Shown here: piece after piece, positions 27,585 to 39,072 of the stretch
Layout of the letters: every line of letters begins with the position of its first letter
How positions within the stretch are numbered: the first letter of the stretch is position 1
Assembly: GCF_000179775.1 (NCBI RefSeq)
Contig: NZ_AEEB01000022.1
Location: forward strand, 248,001-312,000
DNA from: Ahrensia sp. R2A130
GTDB taxonomy: Bacteria > Pseudomonadota > Alphaproteobacteria > Rhizobiales > Rhizobiaceae
DNA length: 64,000 bases
Direction of reading: 5' to 3'
The notes under the pieces: generated by a model
Databases searched by the model: none
The model's input: the letters and a program-made list of their open reading frames with translations, nothing else
What the model was told of the DNA's origin: nothing
Made by a program: the position numbers and the translations under genes

Positions 27585-28331
27585 TTAACGACCGCCTGCA
27601 ACATCCAGCGTCGAGCCGGTGACATATGACGCATCATCCGATGCCAGCCAGAGGATAGCCTTCGCCACCTCCTCGGCAGTACCGGCACGCCCCATAGGCA
27701 CAGTATCGCCCAGCTTGGCAGCGCGATCCGGGTTGCCGCCAGCGCTGTGAATATCAGTGTCGATCAAGCCGGGCCGAATGCCGTTGACGCGAATTCCCTC
27801 GCGCGCGACTTCCTGCGCCAGACCCCAGGTCAGCGTGTCGATGGCGCCCTTGGCCGACGCATAATCGATATAGGTGTTGGGCGAGCCGAGCAGTGCGGCC
27901 TTCGATGAAATGTTCACCAGTGCGCCGCCCTTACCGCCATGCTTGGTGGACATGGCCTTCACCGCTTCCCGCGCGACGATGATCGCGCCAGTGGTGTTCA
28001 GGTCGATGATGCGCGAAATGCGGTCGCCATCCATCGTATCCAACCGGCCCTCGGTCGCCACGGTGCCAGCGTTGTTGATGACGACATCAGGCTTGCTAAA
28101 CGCTTCATCACAAGCGGAGAAGACGGCCAGAATATCAGCCTCTTTCGACATATCGCCCTGCACGGCAATCGCCTTGCCACCAACAGCTTCAACCGCCGTG
28201 ACGACGTCATTTGCAGCGGTGGAATTTGCGACGTAGTTCACCACCACATTCGCACCTTCAGCGCCTGCGAGCTTGGCGCAAGCCGCGCCAATTCCGCGAG
28301 ACGCGCCGGTGATGAGGTAGGTTCTGGTCAT
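27585..28331 (-). CDS. Short-chain dehydrogenase/reductase
   Basis: 248 residues. NAD(P)-binding TGASRGIG at 8-15, NNAG at 86-89, catalytic Ser142/143 and Y157-x3-K161. The C-terminal VTGSTLDVAGGR matches classical SDRs of the glucose/ribitol dehydrogenase or FabG-like group. The substrate is unknown. It lies between sucB and lpd, with 22 and 51-base gaps, so it is carried by the TCA operon; a role in that pathway is not established. Confidence 0.88.
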   Translation of the reverse strand: MTRTYLITGASRGIGAACAKLAGAEGANVVVNYVANSTAANDVVTAVEAVGGKAIAVQGDMSKEADILAVFSACDEAFSKPDVVINNAGTVATEGRLDTMDGDRISRIIDLNTTGAIIVAREAVKAMSTKHGGKGGALVNISSKAALLGSPNTYIDYASAKGAIDTLTWGLAQEVAREGIRVNGIRPGLIDTDIHSAGGNPDRAAKLGDTVPMGRAGTAEEVAKAILWLASDDASYVTGSTLDVAGGR

Positions 28332-28353
28332 CTTGTCGTCCTAGCGTGCCGAC

Positions 28354-29613
28354 CTAAAGATCCAGCACCAAACGCTGCGGGTCTTCCAGGCTTTCTTTCA
28401 CGCGCACCAGGAACGTCACGGCTTCTTTGCCGTCGATGACGCGGTGGTCGTAGGACAGGGCAAGATACATCATCGGTGCGATGGTGACTTCGCCGTTGCG
28501 GACGACCGGGCGGTTCTCGATTTTGTGCATGCCGAGAATACCGGATTGCGGTGCGTTCAAAATCGGCGTCGACATGAGCGAGCCGTAAACACCACCGTTG
28601 GAAATGGTGAACGTACCGCCCTGCATGTCGGCCATGGACAGTTTCCCTTCCCGCGCCTTGCGGCCAAGGTTGCCGATTTCCTGTTCAATTTCAGCAATGC
28701 TCATCTGGTCGGCATCGCGCACGACAGGGACCACAAGGCCTTTATCGGTACCGACAGCAACACCGATATGGGCATAGTTCTTATAGATGAGGTCGGTACC
28801 GTCGATCTCAGCGTTCACCGCAGGAATTTCCTTAAGCGCGTGGCACACAGCCTTGGCGAAGAAGCCCATGAAGCCGAGTTTCACGCCGTGCTTCTTTTCG
28901 AACAATTCCTTGTACTGCTTCCGCAGGTCCATCACCGGACCCATGTCCACCTCGTTGAAGGTGGTCAGCATGGCGGCGGTGTTCTGCGCGTCTTTCAGGC
29001 GGCGCGCGATGGTCTGGCGCAGGCGTGTCATGCGAACACGTTCTTCGCGCACTTCGTCCTGCTCAGACGGTTTGGTGCGTGGTACATCAGCCGTCTTTGC
29101 CGGAGCCGCGGCAGAGCCTTTTTCGATAGCGTCGATAACGTCGCCCTTGAGCACCTGACCGCGTTTGCCGGAGCCTTCTATCTTCGTGGAGTCGATCCCC
29201 TTTTCCGCAATCATCTTCGATGCAGAAGGGGAAGGCTCCATGGAACCGGCTGGCGATGGTTTTGTGTAGCTGGCAGCCTGATCCTTATCGCCGGTTTCCG
29301 GCGCGGCTTCACTTTTGGCTGGCGCAGCTTTTGCTTCAGCAGGCGCAGCAGCCGTACCGCCGATTTTAATGCGGCCGATCACATCGCCGGGCTCGACGAT
29401 CGTGCCGGTTTCAGCCAGAATTTCAGCCAGCGTACCAGCCCGCAGCGCGGGCACATCCATGGCCGCTTTGTCGGTTTCCAATTCAACCACCGGATCATCG
29501 ACGGCCAACGCTTCGCCGACCTTGACGTGCCACGTTCCGATTTCCGCTTCGGTCACGGATTCGCCCGCGCTTGGAGCAATCACGTCGATCAGTTCACCTT
29601 CGTCGTCGGCCAT
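28354..29613 (-). CDS. sucB: Dihydrolipoyllysine succinyltransferase (E2 of 2-oxoglutarate dehydrogenase)
   Basis: 419 residues. The lipoyl domain carries the lipoylated Lys49 in [10 protein letters not shown]. An Ala/Pro/Glu-rich linker follows (about 88-125), then the E1/E3-binding domain ([20 protein letters not shown]) and the catalytic domain ending in [18 protein letters not shown] with the active-site His. It transfers succinyl groups to CoA in the cytoplasmic complex. It follows sucA by 65 bases. Confidence 0.96.
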   Translation of the reverse strand: MADDEGELIDVIAPSAGESVTEAEIGTWHVKVGEALAVDDPVVELETDKAAMDVPALRAGTLAEILAETGTIVEPGDVIGRIKIGGTAAAPAEAKAAPAKSEAAPETGDKDQAASYTKPSPAGSMEPSPSASKMIAEKGIDSTKIEGSGKRGQVLKGDVIDAIEKGSAAAPAKTADVPRTKPSEQDEVREERVRMTRLRQTIARRLKDAQNTAAMLTTFNEVDMGPVMDLRKQYKELFEKKHGVKLGFMGFFAKAVCHALKEIPAVNAEIDGTDLIYKNYAHIGVAVGTDKGLVVPVVRDADQMSIAEIEQEIGNLGRKAREGKLSMADMQGGTFTISNGGVYGSLMSTPILNAPQSGILGMHKIENRPVVRNGEVTIAPMMYLALSYDHRVIDGKEAVTFLVRVKESLEDPQRLVLDL

Positions 29614-29678
29614 TTCGGCTTCCTTTTTACGTCTTTTTAGTCAGGCCGGATGGCCGGTTTGTCTTGTCGAGAAGCGCT

Positions 29679-32600
29679 CTAGCCGAGTGCGTCTTCGAGG
29701 AATTCTGCCAACTGTTTCAAGTGCAATGACATCTGGCCAGTGGCTGGAGATGCAGCACCCTTGCGGCCCGTATAGCGCGGGCGGGTGTGGCTGGCACCGA
29801 TATCCACAAGCACTTTTTCAAGGCGTGGATTGGCGTATTCCCAAGCGCCCATATTGCGCGGCTCTTCCTGGCACCACACCATTTCAGCGCCTTTGAAACG
29901 GGCGAGTTCAGTGGTGAGCGCCTTTTTCGGGAACGGGTAAAGCTGTTCCATGCGCAGCAGATATATGTCGTTGATGCCGCGCTTTTCACGCTCTTCGTAA
30001 AGATCGTAGTACACCTTACCGGTGCAGATCACGACGCGGCGGATCTTGTCGTCAGCCACCAGTTTGATCTCGCCAGCATCCGGATTCGCTTCCGCATCAT
30101 CCCACAGCAAACGGTGGAAGCTGCTATCATCGCCGAACTCTTCCAGCTTCGAGACGGCACGTTTGGCACGCAGCAGACTTTTCGGCGTGAACATGATGAG
30201 CGGCTTGCGGAATTCCCGCTTCATCTGGCGACGCAGAATATGGAAATAGTTGGCAGGCGTCGTGCAGTTGGCGACCTGCATATTGTCTTCTGCACATTGC
30301 TGCAGGAAGCGCTCGACACGGGCTGAGGAATGTTCCGGCCCCTGCCCTTCGTAACCGTGGGGCAGAAGCATCACGAGGCCGCACATGCGAAGCCACTTGC
30401 GTTCGCCGCTGGAAATGAACTGGTCGATCACCACCTGCGCGCCGTTCACAAAGTCGCCAAACTGCGCTTCCCAGATCACGAGTGCGGAAGGTTCCGCCAG
30501 CGAGTAACCGTATTCATAACCCAGCACCGCTTCTTCAGACAGCATCGAGTTGATGACCTCGTAACCAGCAACAGTATCTGCACCGCCTTGGTCAGCAGGC
30601 GCGGGGGTCAAATTGTCGAGCGGAATGTAGCGGTTCTCGTTGCGCTGATCGTAGAGCACCGAGTGACGTTGCGAGAACGTGCCGCGTTCGCAATCCTGAC
30701 CGGACAGTCGAACCTTGTGGCCATCGCGTTGCAGCGAACCGAAGGCCAAAGCTTCGGCGGTCGCCCAGTCGATGCCTTCGCCCGTATCGATCATTTTCGC
30801 GCGGTTGCCCATGAAGCGTTTGATCGTTTTATGGGCTTCGAATTCGTCGGGAATTTTCGTAATTTGAGCGCCCAGATCGCGCAAGCGATCCATGGTGATA
30901 CCGGTAGCACCACGGCGCGGGTCGTCTGTCCGTTCAGCCGCCTTCATGCCGGACCATGCACCATCCAGCCAGTCGGCCTTGTTGGGTTTGTAGCCATCAG
31001 CATTGTCAAATTCGGTGTCGACCATTGCGCGGAATTCTGCACGCATTTCGTCGATGGCGCCCTCGCCGATCACGCCTTCCTTTTGAAGCCGTTCGCCGTA
31101 AAGCGTCAGCGTCGAGCGGTGATCCTTGATCTTGCGATACATGATCGGCTGCGTGAACGATGGCTCGTCGCCTTCGTTGTGGCCGAAACGGCGGTAGCAG
31201 AACATATCGATGACGACCGGCTTGCCGAACTTCTGGCGGAACTCGATGGCGATCTTGGCCGCGTAAGTCACGGCTTCAGGATCATCGCCGTTCACGTGGA
31301 AAATCGGCGCTTCGATCATTTTCGCCACGTCTGACGGATAAGGCGAAGAACGCGAGAAGCGCGGGTTCGTCGTAAAGCCGATCTGGTTGTTGACGATCAC
31401 ATGGATCGAACCGCCGGTGATGTGACCCTTAAGGCCCGACAGGCCGAGGCATTCTGCAACCACACCCTGACCGGCAAATGCCGCATCGCCGTGCAGCAGC
31501 AGTGGCAGAACGGTGGAACGATCGCGCGTACCGTCCTCGCGTTTGGGGCGAAGCTGGTCCTGCTTGGCCCGCGCTTTGCCCAGCACAACGGGGTTCACGA
31601 TTTCCAGATGCGAGGGGTTCGCCGTCAGCGACAGATGAACATTGTTGCCGTCGAACTCGCGGTCGGAAGAAGCACCGAGATGGTATTTCACATCGCCGGA
31701 CCCTTCGACAGCTTCCGGCTTGAACGAGCCGCCCATGAACTCGTGGAACACCGCGCGCAGCGGCTTTCCCATCACGTTGGTCAGCACGTTCAGGCGGCCA
31801 CGGTGGGGCATGCCCAAAATGATGTCTTGCAGGCCAAGCTGCCCGCCGCGCTTGATGATCTGCTCCAGCGCGGGGATGAGGCTTTCGCCGCCATCGAGGC
31901 CGAAACGCTTGGTGCCTTTATATTTGACGTCGAGAAATTTCTCGAAACCTTCCGCTTCCACCAGCTTGTTGAGAATGGCCTTCTTGCCGTTCTCGGTGAA
32001 CTCGATGCTCTTGTCCGGCCCCTCGATGCGCTGCTGAATCCACGACTTTTCGTCGGGGTTCGAGATGTGCATGAACTCGGTGCCGAGCGTCGAGCAATAG
32101 GTGCGCTTCAGGATTTCCAGCATCTGCGGAATGGTGGCGAATTCCAGCCCCAACACATGGTCGAGGAAAATTTCGCGGTCGTAGTCAGCCTCGGTGAAAC
32201 CGTAGGCGGACGGGTGCAATTCGTTGTGATCGTCCTTCGGCCCTGCAATACCCAGCGGGTCGAGATTGGCGTGCAGATGACCGCGCATCCGGTAGGCGCG
32301 CACCATCATGATGGCGCGTATGGAGTCCCGCGTTTGCTGCTGCACATCTTCGGAAGACGCGGCTTTGCCAGTGGCCGCTGCCAAACGGTCGGCCACCTTT
32401 TTGTCGGACGGCACATCATCATCTGCCCAGTGGCCGTCCAGCGCGGAAACCAACTCGCCATTGGCATGTATCGGCCAATGGCTTTTTTTCCACGACGCAC
32501 CTTCGGCGTTCTTCAGCACATCGGCAGCATCATCCCCAAGGCTTGAGAAAAACTCCTGCCATTCACCGGTAACGCCGGCAGGATCGTCCTGCCACTGGGC

Positions 32601-32684
32601 GTAAAGTTCCTCGATATATCCGGCATTGCTGCCGAACAGGAACGAGGAGTTGGCGAAGGCTTCGTTAGCGGCTTCTCTTGCCAT
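29679..32684 (-). CDS. sucA: 2-oxoglutarate dehydrogenase E1
   Basis: 1001 residues, the usual length. The N-terminal E2-binding segment (FLFGSNAGYIEELYAQWQDD) is followed by the thiamine-diphosphate domain, including GMPHRGRLNVL, LHGDAAFAGQGVVAE and VIVNNQIGFTTNPRFSRS. The C-terminal half has EDNMQVANCTTPANYFHILR and ends with RPRYTGRKGAASPATGQM. It decarboxylates 2-oxoglutarate and hands the succinyl group to the lipoyl arm of SucB. The gap to sucD is 82 bases without an obvious terminator. Confidence 0.97.
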   Translation of the reverse strand: MAREAANEAFANSSFLFGSNAGYIEELYAQWQDDPAGVTGEWQEFFSSLGDDAADVLKNAEGASWKKSHWPIHANGELVSALDGHWADDDVPSDKKVADRLAAATGKAASSEDVQQQTRDSIRAIMMVRAYRMRGHLHANLDPLGIAGPKDDHNELHPSAYGFTEADYDREIFLDHVLGLEFATIPQMLEILKRTYCSTLGTEFMHISNPDEKSWIQQRIEGPDKSIEFTENGKKAILNKLVEAEGFEKFLDVKYKGTKRFGLDGGESLIPALEQIIKRGGQLGLQDIILGMPHRGRLNVLTNVMGKPLRAVFHEFMGGSFKPEAVEGSGDVKYHLGASSDREFDGNNVHLSLTANPSHLEIVNPVVLGKARAKQDQLRPKREDGTRDRSTVLPLLLHGDAAFAGQGVVAECLGLSGLKGHITGGSIHVIVNNQIGFTTNPRFSRSSPYPSDVAKMIEAPIFHVNGDDPEAVTYAAKIAIEFRQKFGKPVVIDMFCYRRFGHNEGDEPSFTQPIMYRKIKDHRSTLTLYGERLQKEGVIGEGAIDEMRAEFRAMVDTEFDNADGYKPNKADWLDGAWSGMKAAERTDDPRRGATGITMDRLRDLGAQITKIPDEFEAHKTIKRFMGNRAKMIDTGEGIDWATAEALAFGSLQRDGHKVRLSGQDCERGTFSQRHSVLYDQRNENRYIPLDNLTPAPADQGGADTVAGYEVINSMLSEEAVLGYEYGYSLAEPSALVIWEAQFGDFVNGAQVVIDQFISSGERKWLRMCGLVMLLPHGYEGQGPEHSSARVERFLQQCAEDNMQVANCTTPANYFHILRRQMKREFRKPLIMFTPKSLLRAKRAVSKLEEFGDDSSFHRLLWDDAEANPDAGEIKLVADDKIRRVVICTGKVYYDLYEEREKRGINDIYLLRMEQLYPFPKKALTTELARFKGAEMVWCQEEPRNMGAWEYANPRLEKVLVDIGASHTRPRYTGRKGAASPATGQMSLHLKQLAEFLEDALG

Positions 32685-32766
32685 GATATGTGCGCGGGCG
32701 GTTTGGCCCGTTTCCCTCAGTGGTGTTCAGCGCGGCATGTGCAGGCCGCAGGATTTCAGTGTGCGC

Positions 32767-33669
32767 CTAGCCTTTAAGAAGGTCCAGCAGCGTTTCGCCC
32801 AGTTTGGCAGGCGATGGTGACACGCGGATACCGGCAGCTTCCATGGCAGCGATCTTCGACGGTGCATCGCCTTTACCGCCGGACACAACAGCACCGGCAT
32901 GGCCCATGGTGCGACCTGGAGGCGCGGTGACACCGGCGATAAAACCGACGGTGGGCTTCATGCGGCCCTTCTTGGCTTCATCGGCCAGGAACTGCGCGGC
33001 GTCTTCTTCGGCGGAGCCGCCAATTTCGCCGATCATGATGATGCTTTTGGTTTCTTCATCAGCCAGGAACATTTCCAACATGTCGATGAATTCCGTCCCC
33101 TTCACAGGATCGCCACCGATGCCCACAGCGGTGGTTTGGCCAAGGCCAGCATTGGTGGTCTGGAACACGGCTTCATAGGTCAAAGTACCGGAGCGCGAGA
33201 CGATGCCGACATTGCCGTCCTTGAAAATGGAGCCGGGCATGATGCCGATCTTGCACTCGTCCGGTGTCATGACGCCGGGGCAGTTCGGGCCGATGAGGCG
33301 CGACTTCGACTTGTCGAGTTTTTCCTTCACGCGCACCATGTCGAGAACCGGCACACCTTCGGTGATGGCAACGATGAGCGGAATTTCCGCATCGATCGCT
33401 TCTTCGATGGCAGCCGCGCAACCCGCTGGCGGCACGTAAATGACGGAGGCGTTCGCGCCGGTCTTTTCCTTGGCGTCGGCCACGGTGGTGAAGATGGGCA
33501 GTTTCGCACCGTCAGCAGATTCCCAATCGGTGCCGCCCTTCTTGGGATGCGTACCGGCCACCATCTGCGTGCCGTGATAGGCCAGCGCCTGCTCGGTGTG
33601 GAACGTGCCGGTTTTTCCGGTCAGCCCCTGCACGATGATCTTGGTGTTCTTGTCGATGAGAATGGACAT
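32767..33669 (-). CDS. sucD: Succinyl-CoA ligase alpha subunit
   Basis: 300 residues from the ATG at 33669; longer upstream frames run through the preceding gene. The CoA-binding Rossmann domain starts [20 protein letters not shown], and the active-site His lies in [15 protein letters not shown] near residue 245. With SucC it makes ATP or GTP from succinyl-CoA. Its start overlaps the upstream stop (TAATG), so it is coupled to the small membrane protein gene. Confidence 0.97.
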   Translation of the reverse strand: MSILIDKNTKIIVQGLTGKTGTFHTEQALAYHGTQMVAGTHPKKGGTDWESADGAKLPIFTTVADAKEKTGANASVIYVPPAGCAAAIEEAIDAEIPLIVAITEGVPVLDMVRVKEKLDKSKSRLIGPNCPGVMTPDECKIGIMPGSIFKDGNVGIVSRSGTLTYEAVFQTTNAGLGQTTAVGIGGDPVKGTEFIDMLEMFLADEETKSIIMIGEIGGSAEEDAAQFLADEAKKGRMKPTVGFIAGVTAPPGRTMGHAGAVVSGGKGDAPSKIAAMEAAGIRVSPSPAKLGETLLDLLKG

Positions 33670-33863
33670 TAGCCTCGGTCTTTCAGGGTCTGATTGAGTG
33701 TTTTCAGTTCCGCAATCATCTCGCGGTTCGAATTGAGAATTTCTTGGTTGATCGTGTTCACGTGCGCGATGTGGGTGCTGTAGGTCCGCATCTGCCACCG
33801 CGCCAGCCATGCCAGCGCTGCGAAGATGATGATGAGCGGCAGAAAGGCAAAGAACGTCTCCAT
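33669..33863 (-). CDS. Small single-span membrane protein with a helical tail
   Basis: 64 residues from the ATG at 33863, which overlaps the upstream stop (TGATG). A single membrane helix ([18 protein letters not shown]) is followed by a basic stretch and a helical segment rich in Asn, Leu and Glu ([20 protein letters not shown]) that could form a coiled coil. No family is recognised. It is translationally coupled on both sides and directly precedes sucD, so it is a real gene despite its size. Confidence 0.7.
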   Translation of the reverse strand: METFFAFLPLIIIFAALAWLARWQMRTYSTHIAHVNTINQEILNSNREMIAELKTLNQTLKDRG

Positions 33864-34456
33864 CACTTCTGCAAAATGGTCACGTTCAGCAACCCGCCCT
33901 TGCCGGTGGGCGGCGCTTTGGCGATGAGGAAAACCTTGATGTCATCATTGCCGCCCGCCCAGGTTGTCGTCTGCAACAGGCCTTCCGGCACATCGCGCGA
34001 TACGGGTTCCTTGCCAGCAAGCGTCTGCATGTTGGGCATGAAGTCCGCCGCATCCTGTTGATCGTCCAACACGATGGAGCATGACGTGGCCGTGCCTTTG
34101 TCGAAGCCGGAAAGCCCCTCGACCATCTCAGGCGGCGGCGCAGCTTGCGTCAGCCCCACGCGGAACAACCGTTCCCCAACCTGCACGTCCCAGCCTTCCA
34201 GCGTGGTCGGGTCGGGATAGGACCGGAACTGCTCGACCTCCGTGCGGTCGACACTCTTCCAAGCCAGCTTCAACGCCATATCCGAAATCGCCTTCACACT
34301 CGGCACCTGCGAATAGCAGATGCGGTTGAAGACGAACACCGGGTCAGGGTTTTCGTCGGTCTGGCCGAGGGTCGTGTTGGCCTGTTGGGCGTGGGCGCTC
34401 GGAAAACCGAGAGCGAGTGAAGCCAGCACAACTAAAAGAAAACGGAACGGCAGCAT
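33863..34456 (-). CDS. Secreted protein of unknown function
   Basis: 197 residues with a signal peptide ([20 protein letters not shown]). The mature part has two widely spaced Cys (in NRICYSQ and ATSCSIV), suggesting one disulfide. The layout, [20 protein letters not shown] then SCSIVLDD, recalls small periplasmic proteins common in Hyphomicrobiales, but I cannot name the family. It is embedded in the TCA operon with stop-start overlaps on both sides (TAATG and TGATG). Confidence 0.65.
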   Translation of the reverse strand: MLPFRFLLVVLASLALGFPSAHAQQANTTLGQTDENPDPVFVFNRICYSQVPSVKAISDMALKLAWKSVDRTEVEQFRSYPDPTTLEGWDVQVGERLFRVGLTQAAPPPEMVEGLSGFDKGTATSCSIVLDDQQDAADFMPNMQTLAGKEPVSRDVPEGLLQTTTWAGGNDDIKVFLIAKAPPTGKGGLLNVTILQK

Positions 34457-34776
34457 TAGATTTTGTCTCCGGGCGTCGGAAAGATTTGCTCAAATTTCAC
34501 GACGCTGACCACTTTCCCCTCGAGGAGGTCGCATTGAGCGCCGGGAAAATCAGTTGTCTGCTGGTAAATCAGTCGTGCAGTTTTCGTCCCATTAGTAGTC
34601 CTGACGTGGTAGCCAACCTGCTCGCCAACGCCTGCTCGGCCAAATAGTTCTTTCACTTTCTCGTCGCACGCAGACCGCTCCTCTGCGGTCACGGTTACGG
34701 CATCGCCACACCCCGTTAGCAGCAGGGCGAAGCCACCAAGAACCATTGACCCAATGCCTTGGCGAACAAAATTCAT
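34456..34776 (-). CDS. Putative lipoprotein, unknown
   Basis: 106 residues from the ATG at 34776, chosen because it overlaps the upstream stop (ATGA). The lipobox LLLTGC near residue 22 predicts a lipid-anchored protein. The mature part begins GDAVTVTAEERSACDEKVKE and ends with VVKFEQIFPTPGDKI. No family is recognised; the codon use is like that of its neighbours. Confidence 0.6.
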   Translation of the reverse strand: MNFVRQGIGSMVLGGFALLLTGCGDAVTVTAEERSACDEKVKELFGRAGVGEQVGYHVRTTNGTKTARLIYQQTTDFPGAQCDLLEGKVVSVVKFEQIFPTPGDKI

Positions 34777-35072
34777 CGACTGGCAATCCTGTTCATAGCG
34801 TGCGTTCCGATCCAACCGCAAAGTGCCGAAACAAGGGCAAACAGCGCCGCCACCAGTAACAGTGTTGAAGCATCTTGAACGGAAATTCCGTCATTTCTCC
34901 AATATGCCAAATATGCAAGAGACAACACTGGCAGAGCCCAACCTATAACAGCGCCTATCCAGGGGCCGCGAGGGTTTTCAGTTACGAGAAAACTTCCGGC
35001 AGTAGCCCATGTCGGCGCTGAAAGCGCGGTAAAGGCAAGCATCTGGCTGCTCAAATGTTCGCCGCCTGCCAC
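34773..35072 (-). CDS. Small membrane protein, unknown
   Basis: 99 residues from a GTG that shares bases with the sucC stop (TAGTG). Three hydrophobic segments (about 12-30, 38-57 and 70-88) are followed by a short basic end. No family is recognised. Tight coupling to sucC and to the lipoprotein gene supports expression. Confidence 0.55.
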   Translation of the reverse strand: MAGGEHLSSQMLAFTALSAPTWATAGSFLVTENPRGPWIGAVIGWALPVLSLAYLAYWRNDGISVQDASTLLLVAALFALVSALCGWIGTHAMNRIASR

Positions 35073-36265
35073 TAACCCTTCACCGCCTTCACAATCTTCT
35101 GCGCGGCATCGTCTAGATCATCGGCTGCAACCACATCGACGTCGCTGCCGTTCAGGATCGCTTTGCCTTCTTCGACCTTCGTGCCTTCGAGACGCACGAC
35201 GAGCGGCACCTGCAGGCCGACCTCTTTCACTGCTGTCACGACGCCTTCGGCAATCGTGTCGCAGCGCATGATGCCGCCGAAGATGTTGACGAGAATGCCC
35301 TTCACCTTGGGGTCGGCGGTGATGATTTTGAACGCTGCCGTCACCTTTTCAGTGGTGGCACCACCACCCACGTCGAGGAAGTTGGCAGGTTCTGCGCCGT
35401 AGAGTTTGATGATGTCCATGGTCGCCATGGCAAGGCCCGCGCCGTTGACCATGCAGCCGATATCACCGTCCAGCGCCACATAGGCGAGGTCGTATTTGGA
35501 AGCCTCGATTTCCTTATCGTCTTCCTCGGTAAGGTCGCGCAATTCCTGAATGTCCGCCTGGCGGAATTCTGCATTGCCGTCGAAGGAGACCTTGGCGTCC
35601 AGCACGCGCAGCGAACCGTTTTCCATCACGATCAACGGGTTCACTTCCAGCATCGCCATGTCGGTATCGGTGAAGGCTTTATAGAGCTGGCGGAAAAGGG
35701 TCGGCGCTTCGTCAGCAGCCGTGCCGGAAAGGTCGAAGGCGGAAACCAGCGAAGCAACGTTCGCATCGGTCACACCGGCGGAATGGTCGATGTCGATGGT
35801 GTGGATTTTCTCCGGTGTTTCTTCGGCCACCGTTTCGATGTCCATGCCGCCTTCGGTGGAGGCCACGAAGGACACTTTGCCGGTTTCGCGGTTCACGAGG
35901 ATGGAGCAATAGAGTTCGCGGTCGATATCGGCCCCGTCTTCCAGATAGAGCCGGTTGACCTGCTTGCCTTCCGGCCCGGTCTGTTTCGTGACCAGCGTGT
36001 TGCCGAGCATTTCAGCCACATGGGAACGCACTTCGTCCGGCGAAAAGGCGAGGCGAACGCCCCCCTTTGCGTCTTCCGGCAGTTCCTTGAATTTGCCCTT
36101 GCCGCGTCCACCGGCGTGGATCTGCGATTTCACCACGTAAAGCGGGCCGGGCAGCGCTTCTATAGCAGCATCCACATCGGCTGCCGTCATGATCGGCACG
36201 CCCTGTGCGATGGGAGCGCCAAAACCGGCAAGAACCTGTTTGGCCTGATATTCGTGAATGTTCAT
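35072..36265 (-). CDS. sucC: Succinyl-CoA ligase beta subunit
   Basis: 397 residues from the ATG at 36265 ([20 protein letters not shown]). ATP-grasp domain with [20 protein letters not shown], metal and nucleotide residues in [13 protein letters not shown], and the C-terminal CoA-ligase domain with [18 protein letters not shown] and [11 protein letters not shown]. It forms the ligase with SucD. Four small genes separate the two subunits, which are normally adjacent. Confidence 0.97.
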   Translation of the reverse strand: MNIHEYQAKQVLAGFGAPIAQGVPIMTAADVDAAIEALPGPLYVVKSQIHAGGRGKGKFKELPEDAKGGVRLAFSPDEVRSHVAEMLGNTLVTKQTGPEGKQVNRLYLEDGADIDRELYCSILVNRETGKVSFVASTEGGMDIETVAEETPEKIHTIDIDHSAGVTDANVASLVSAFDLSGTAADEAPTLFRQLYKAFTDTDMAMLEVNPLIVMENGSLRVLDAKVSFDGNAEFRQADIQELRDLTEEDDKEIEASKYDLAYVALDGDIGCMVNGAGLAMATMDIIKLYGAEPANFLDVGGGATTEKVTAAFKIITADPKVKGILVNIFGGIMRCDTIAEGVVTAVKEVGLQVPLVVRLEGTKVEEGKAILNGSDVDVVAADDLDDAAQKIVKAVKG

Positions 36266-36464
36266 GGAGGGCTCCCCGGTCGCAACGACCGTATTGTGTG
36301 GACCGCGCAAGCCCGTTCGCCTCGAACGGTGCGCCTGAAAGACGAGGGAACCCTAGAGACCTTTTCCCAAGGATGAAAGGACGCGAAGGCCTGAAACAGT
36401 TCGACTTTCGGCGGTTTTCCGGTGGGGCACGATCTTCAATCGATATGATTGAGAGGGGCCGGTT

Positions 36465-37067
36465 TTAGAGAGGCTCCAACCCTGCCGCCTCTGCCTCCAT
36501 TTCGATCAGCGGCGAACGCTCGCCGAATGTGTGCGGCTTGTCTGTTCCGCAGCGAAAAGCGGCGGCAGCATCGGCCATTTCCCGCGCCATTTCATTGGCA
36601 GCCTTGTTGGCACTGGCGTCCACCCAACCGACCAAACAGGACGAACCCGCCTTACTAACGAGCCGGTGAACCACCAACACATTGCCCTGCACATTATCGT
36701 TACCACCCACCGAAAGACCGCCCAGCTTGAACCGCAAGATCATCGCCACCGGCACCCCGTCATGCAGTCGCCATTCCATCGCAGGACCGGGATGATCGAA
36801 AGACATGAACAACCGCTCACGCACATCATCTTCACCGAACGACATATAAGAACGACCGTCATAGACATTGATCGTAGCTGTCATCTGCCCCGGCCCCTGA
36901 CAAACCAGCTTGCCCTCTTCCAGCGTAGGCTCGTCTTCAGCCACGGCAGGCGGGGCGTACTGCGTACAGTCGGCACTATCGAGCTTTGTGTAGACGCTGG
37001 TGCGATCCATCGCGGTGGCAAGGGTCGGGGCGAGAAGCAGAGCGGCAAGAGCAATTGAAAAGCGCAT
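36465..37067 (-). CDS. Secreted protein, unknown
   Basis: 200 residues from the ATG at 37067. Signal peptide RFSIALAALLLAPTLATA; the mature part MDRTSVYTKLDSADCTQY includes three or more Cys. Later LVCQGPGQMTATINVYDGRSYMSFGEDD suggests a small beta-rich periplasmic protein. Similar DxxxCTxY...CxG proteins are common in alphaproteobacteria but unnamed. It lies in the TCA operon direction, 199 bases before sucC. That gap (36266-36464) shows nothing I can name. Confidence 0.65.
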   Translation of the reverse strand: MRFSIALAALLLAPTLATAMDRTSVYTKLDSADCTQYAPPAVAEDEPTLEEGKLVCQGPGQMTATINVYDGRSYMSFGEDDVRERLFMSFDHPGPAMEWRLHDGVPVAMILRFKLGGLSVGGNDNVQGNVLVVHRLVSKAGSSCLVGWVDASANKAANEMAREMADAAAAFRCGTDKPHTFGERSPLIEMEAEAAGLEPL

Positions 37068-37151
37068 GAAAAAGGCCGGACAAGTGATGAACACCGGCCC
37101 AGCCTGCAATGTTTTTGTGGTGCGCACTGTGAGCGATGTCACAATGCGAGC

Positions 37152-37487
37152 CTATAGATTCAGCGCCTCCGGCGTTTCTGTAGGCCGCGCCTTGTTCGCC
37201 GCTATTGCCAACAGAGACGCCAATACAATCTGCAAACTCGCTGTAGCGAGAACCAGCATCATCACGATACCAAGCTCTTCCCGATGTTCGAAGTCACTCC
37301 CAAAGAACAAATACCCTGCAAGCGAGAGCAATCCGAGCGCATAGGCCACCAGCAAAAAACGCCGAATGTTACGCAGCTTCTTATTCTTAAGAATGCCGGG
37401 CCAGCACAGTGGGATGAGAACCAGCAGGAAAACGAAGCTGAGAGAAATCACTGCCGCATCACCGCCCTCTGAGATACTTACGCGCAA
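37152..37487 (-). CDS. Small membrane protein, unknown
   Basis: 111 residues with three hydrophobic segments (about 13-31, 44-62 and 76-97). It overlaps the upstream gene by 29 bases. No family is recognised. Codon use is a little more A+T-rich than sucC. Its position in the same-strand string after mdh suggests co-transcription. Confidence 0.5.
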   Translation of the reverse strand: MRVSISEGGDAAVISLSFVFLLVLIPLCWPGILKNKKLRNIRRFLLVAYALGLLSLAGYLFFGSDFEHREELGIVMMLVLATASLQIVLASLLAIAANKARPTETPEALNL

Positions 37488-37761
37488 GATGACTCACCAA
37501 GGCAAGCATCATAGACAAGCCCCCGGCTACCAATGTGTAGCCGAAAGTGAGAGCCAACCCTAGGTCAGAATCATCTTCAGGTAGCTCGGTTTCGGAGAAG
37601 CTACTGTGCACTCGAACAAACACTGAAATGGCGACGATGAATAATGCCAAAGAACTGGCGTAAGCAAATATCATTCGCTTCGCCGAGTTCAGACAAATCC
37701 ACGGCGCGATCACGTGCCCCAGAGCAAGAGCTATCGAAACTAGTGAAAAGAGTTCAAGCAA
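37459..37761 (-). CDS. Small membrane protein, unknown
   Basis: 100 residues if translation begins at the TTG immediately following the mdh stop; a later start is possible. Three hydrophobic segments (about 4-22, 30-50 and 73-93). No family is recognised. It and its neighbour at 37152 look like a pair of small membrane proteins of the same general design, perhaps an old duplication. Confidence 0.45.
   Translation of the reverse strand: MLELFSLVSIALALGHVIAPWICLNSAKRMIFAYASSLALFIVAISVFVRVHSSFSETELPEDDSDLGLALTFGYTLVAGGLSMMLALVSHLARKYLRGR

Positions 37762-39072
<1,311 letters not shown>

Noticed and set aside
26190..27629. Long open frame of 479 codons on the plus strand opposite lpd
   Set aside because: It is fully antisense to an intact lpd, with no recognisable domain; high G+C codon positions of lpd keep the opposite frame open. 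The same applies to plus-strand frames opposite sucB, sucA and zapE.
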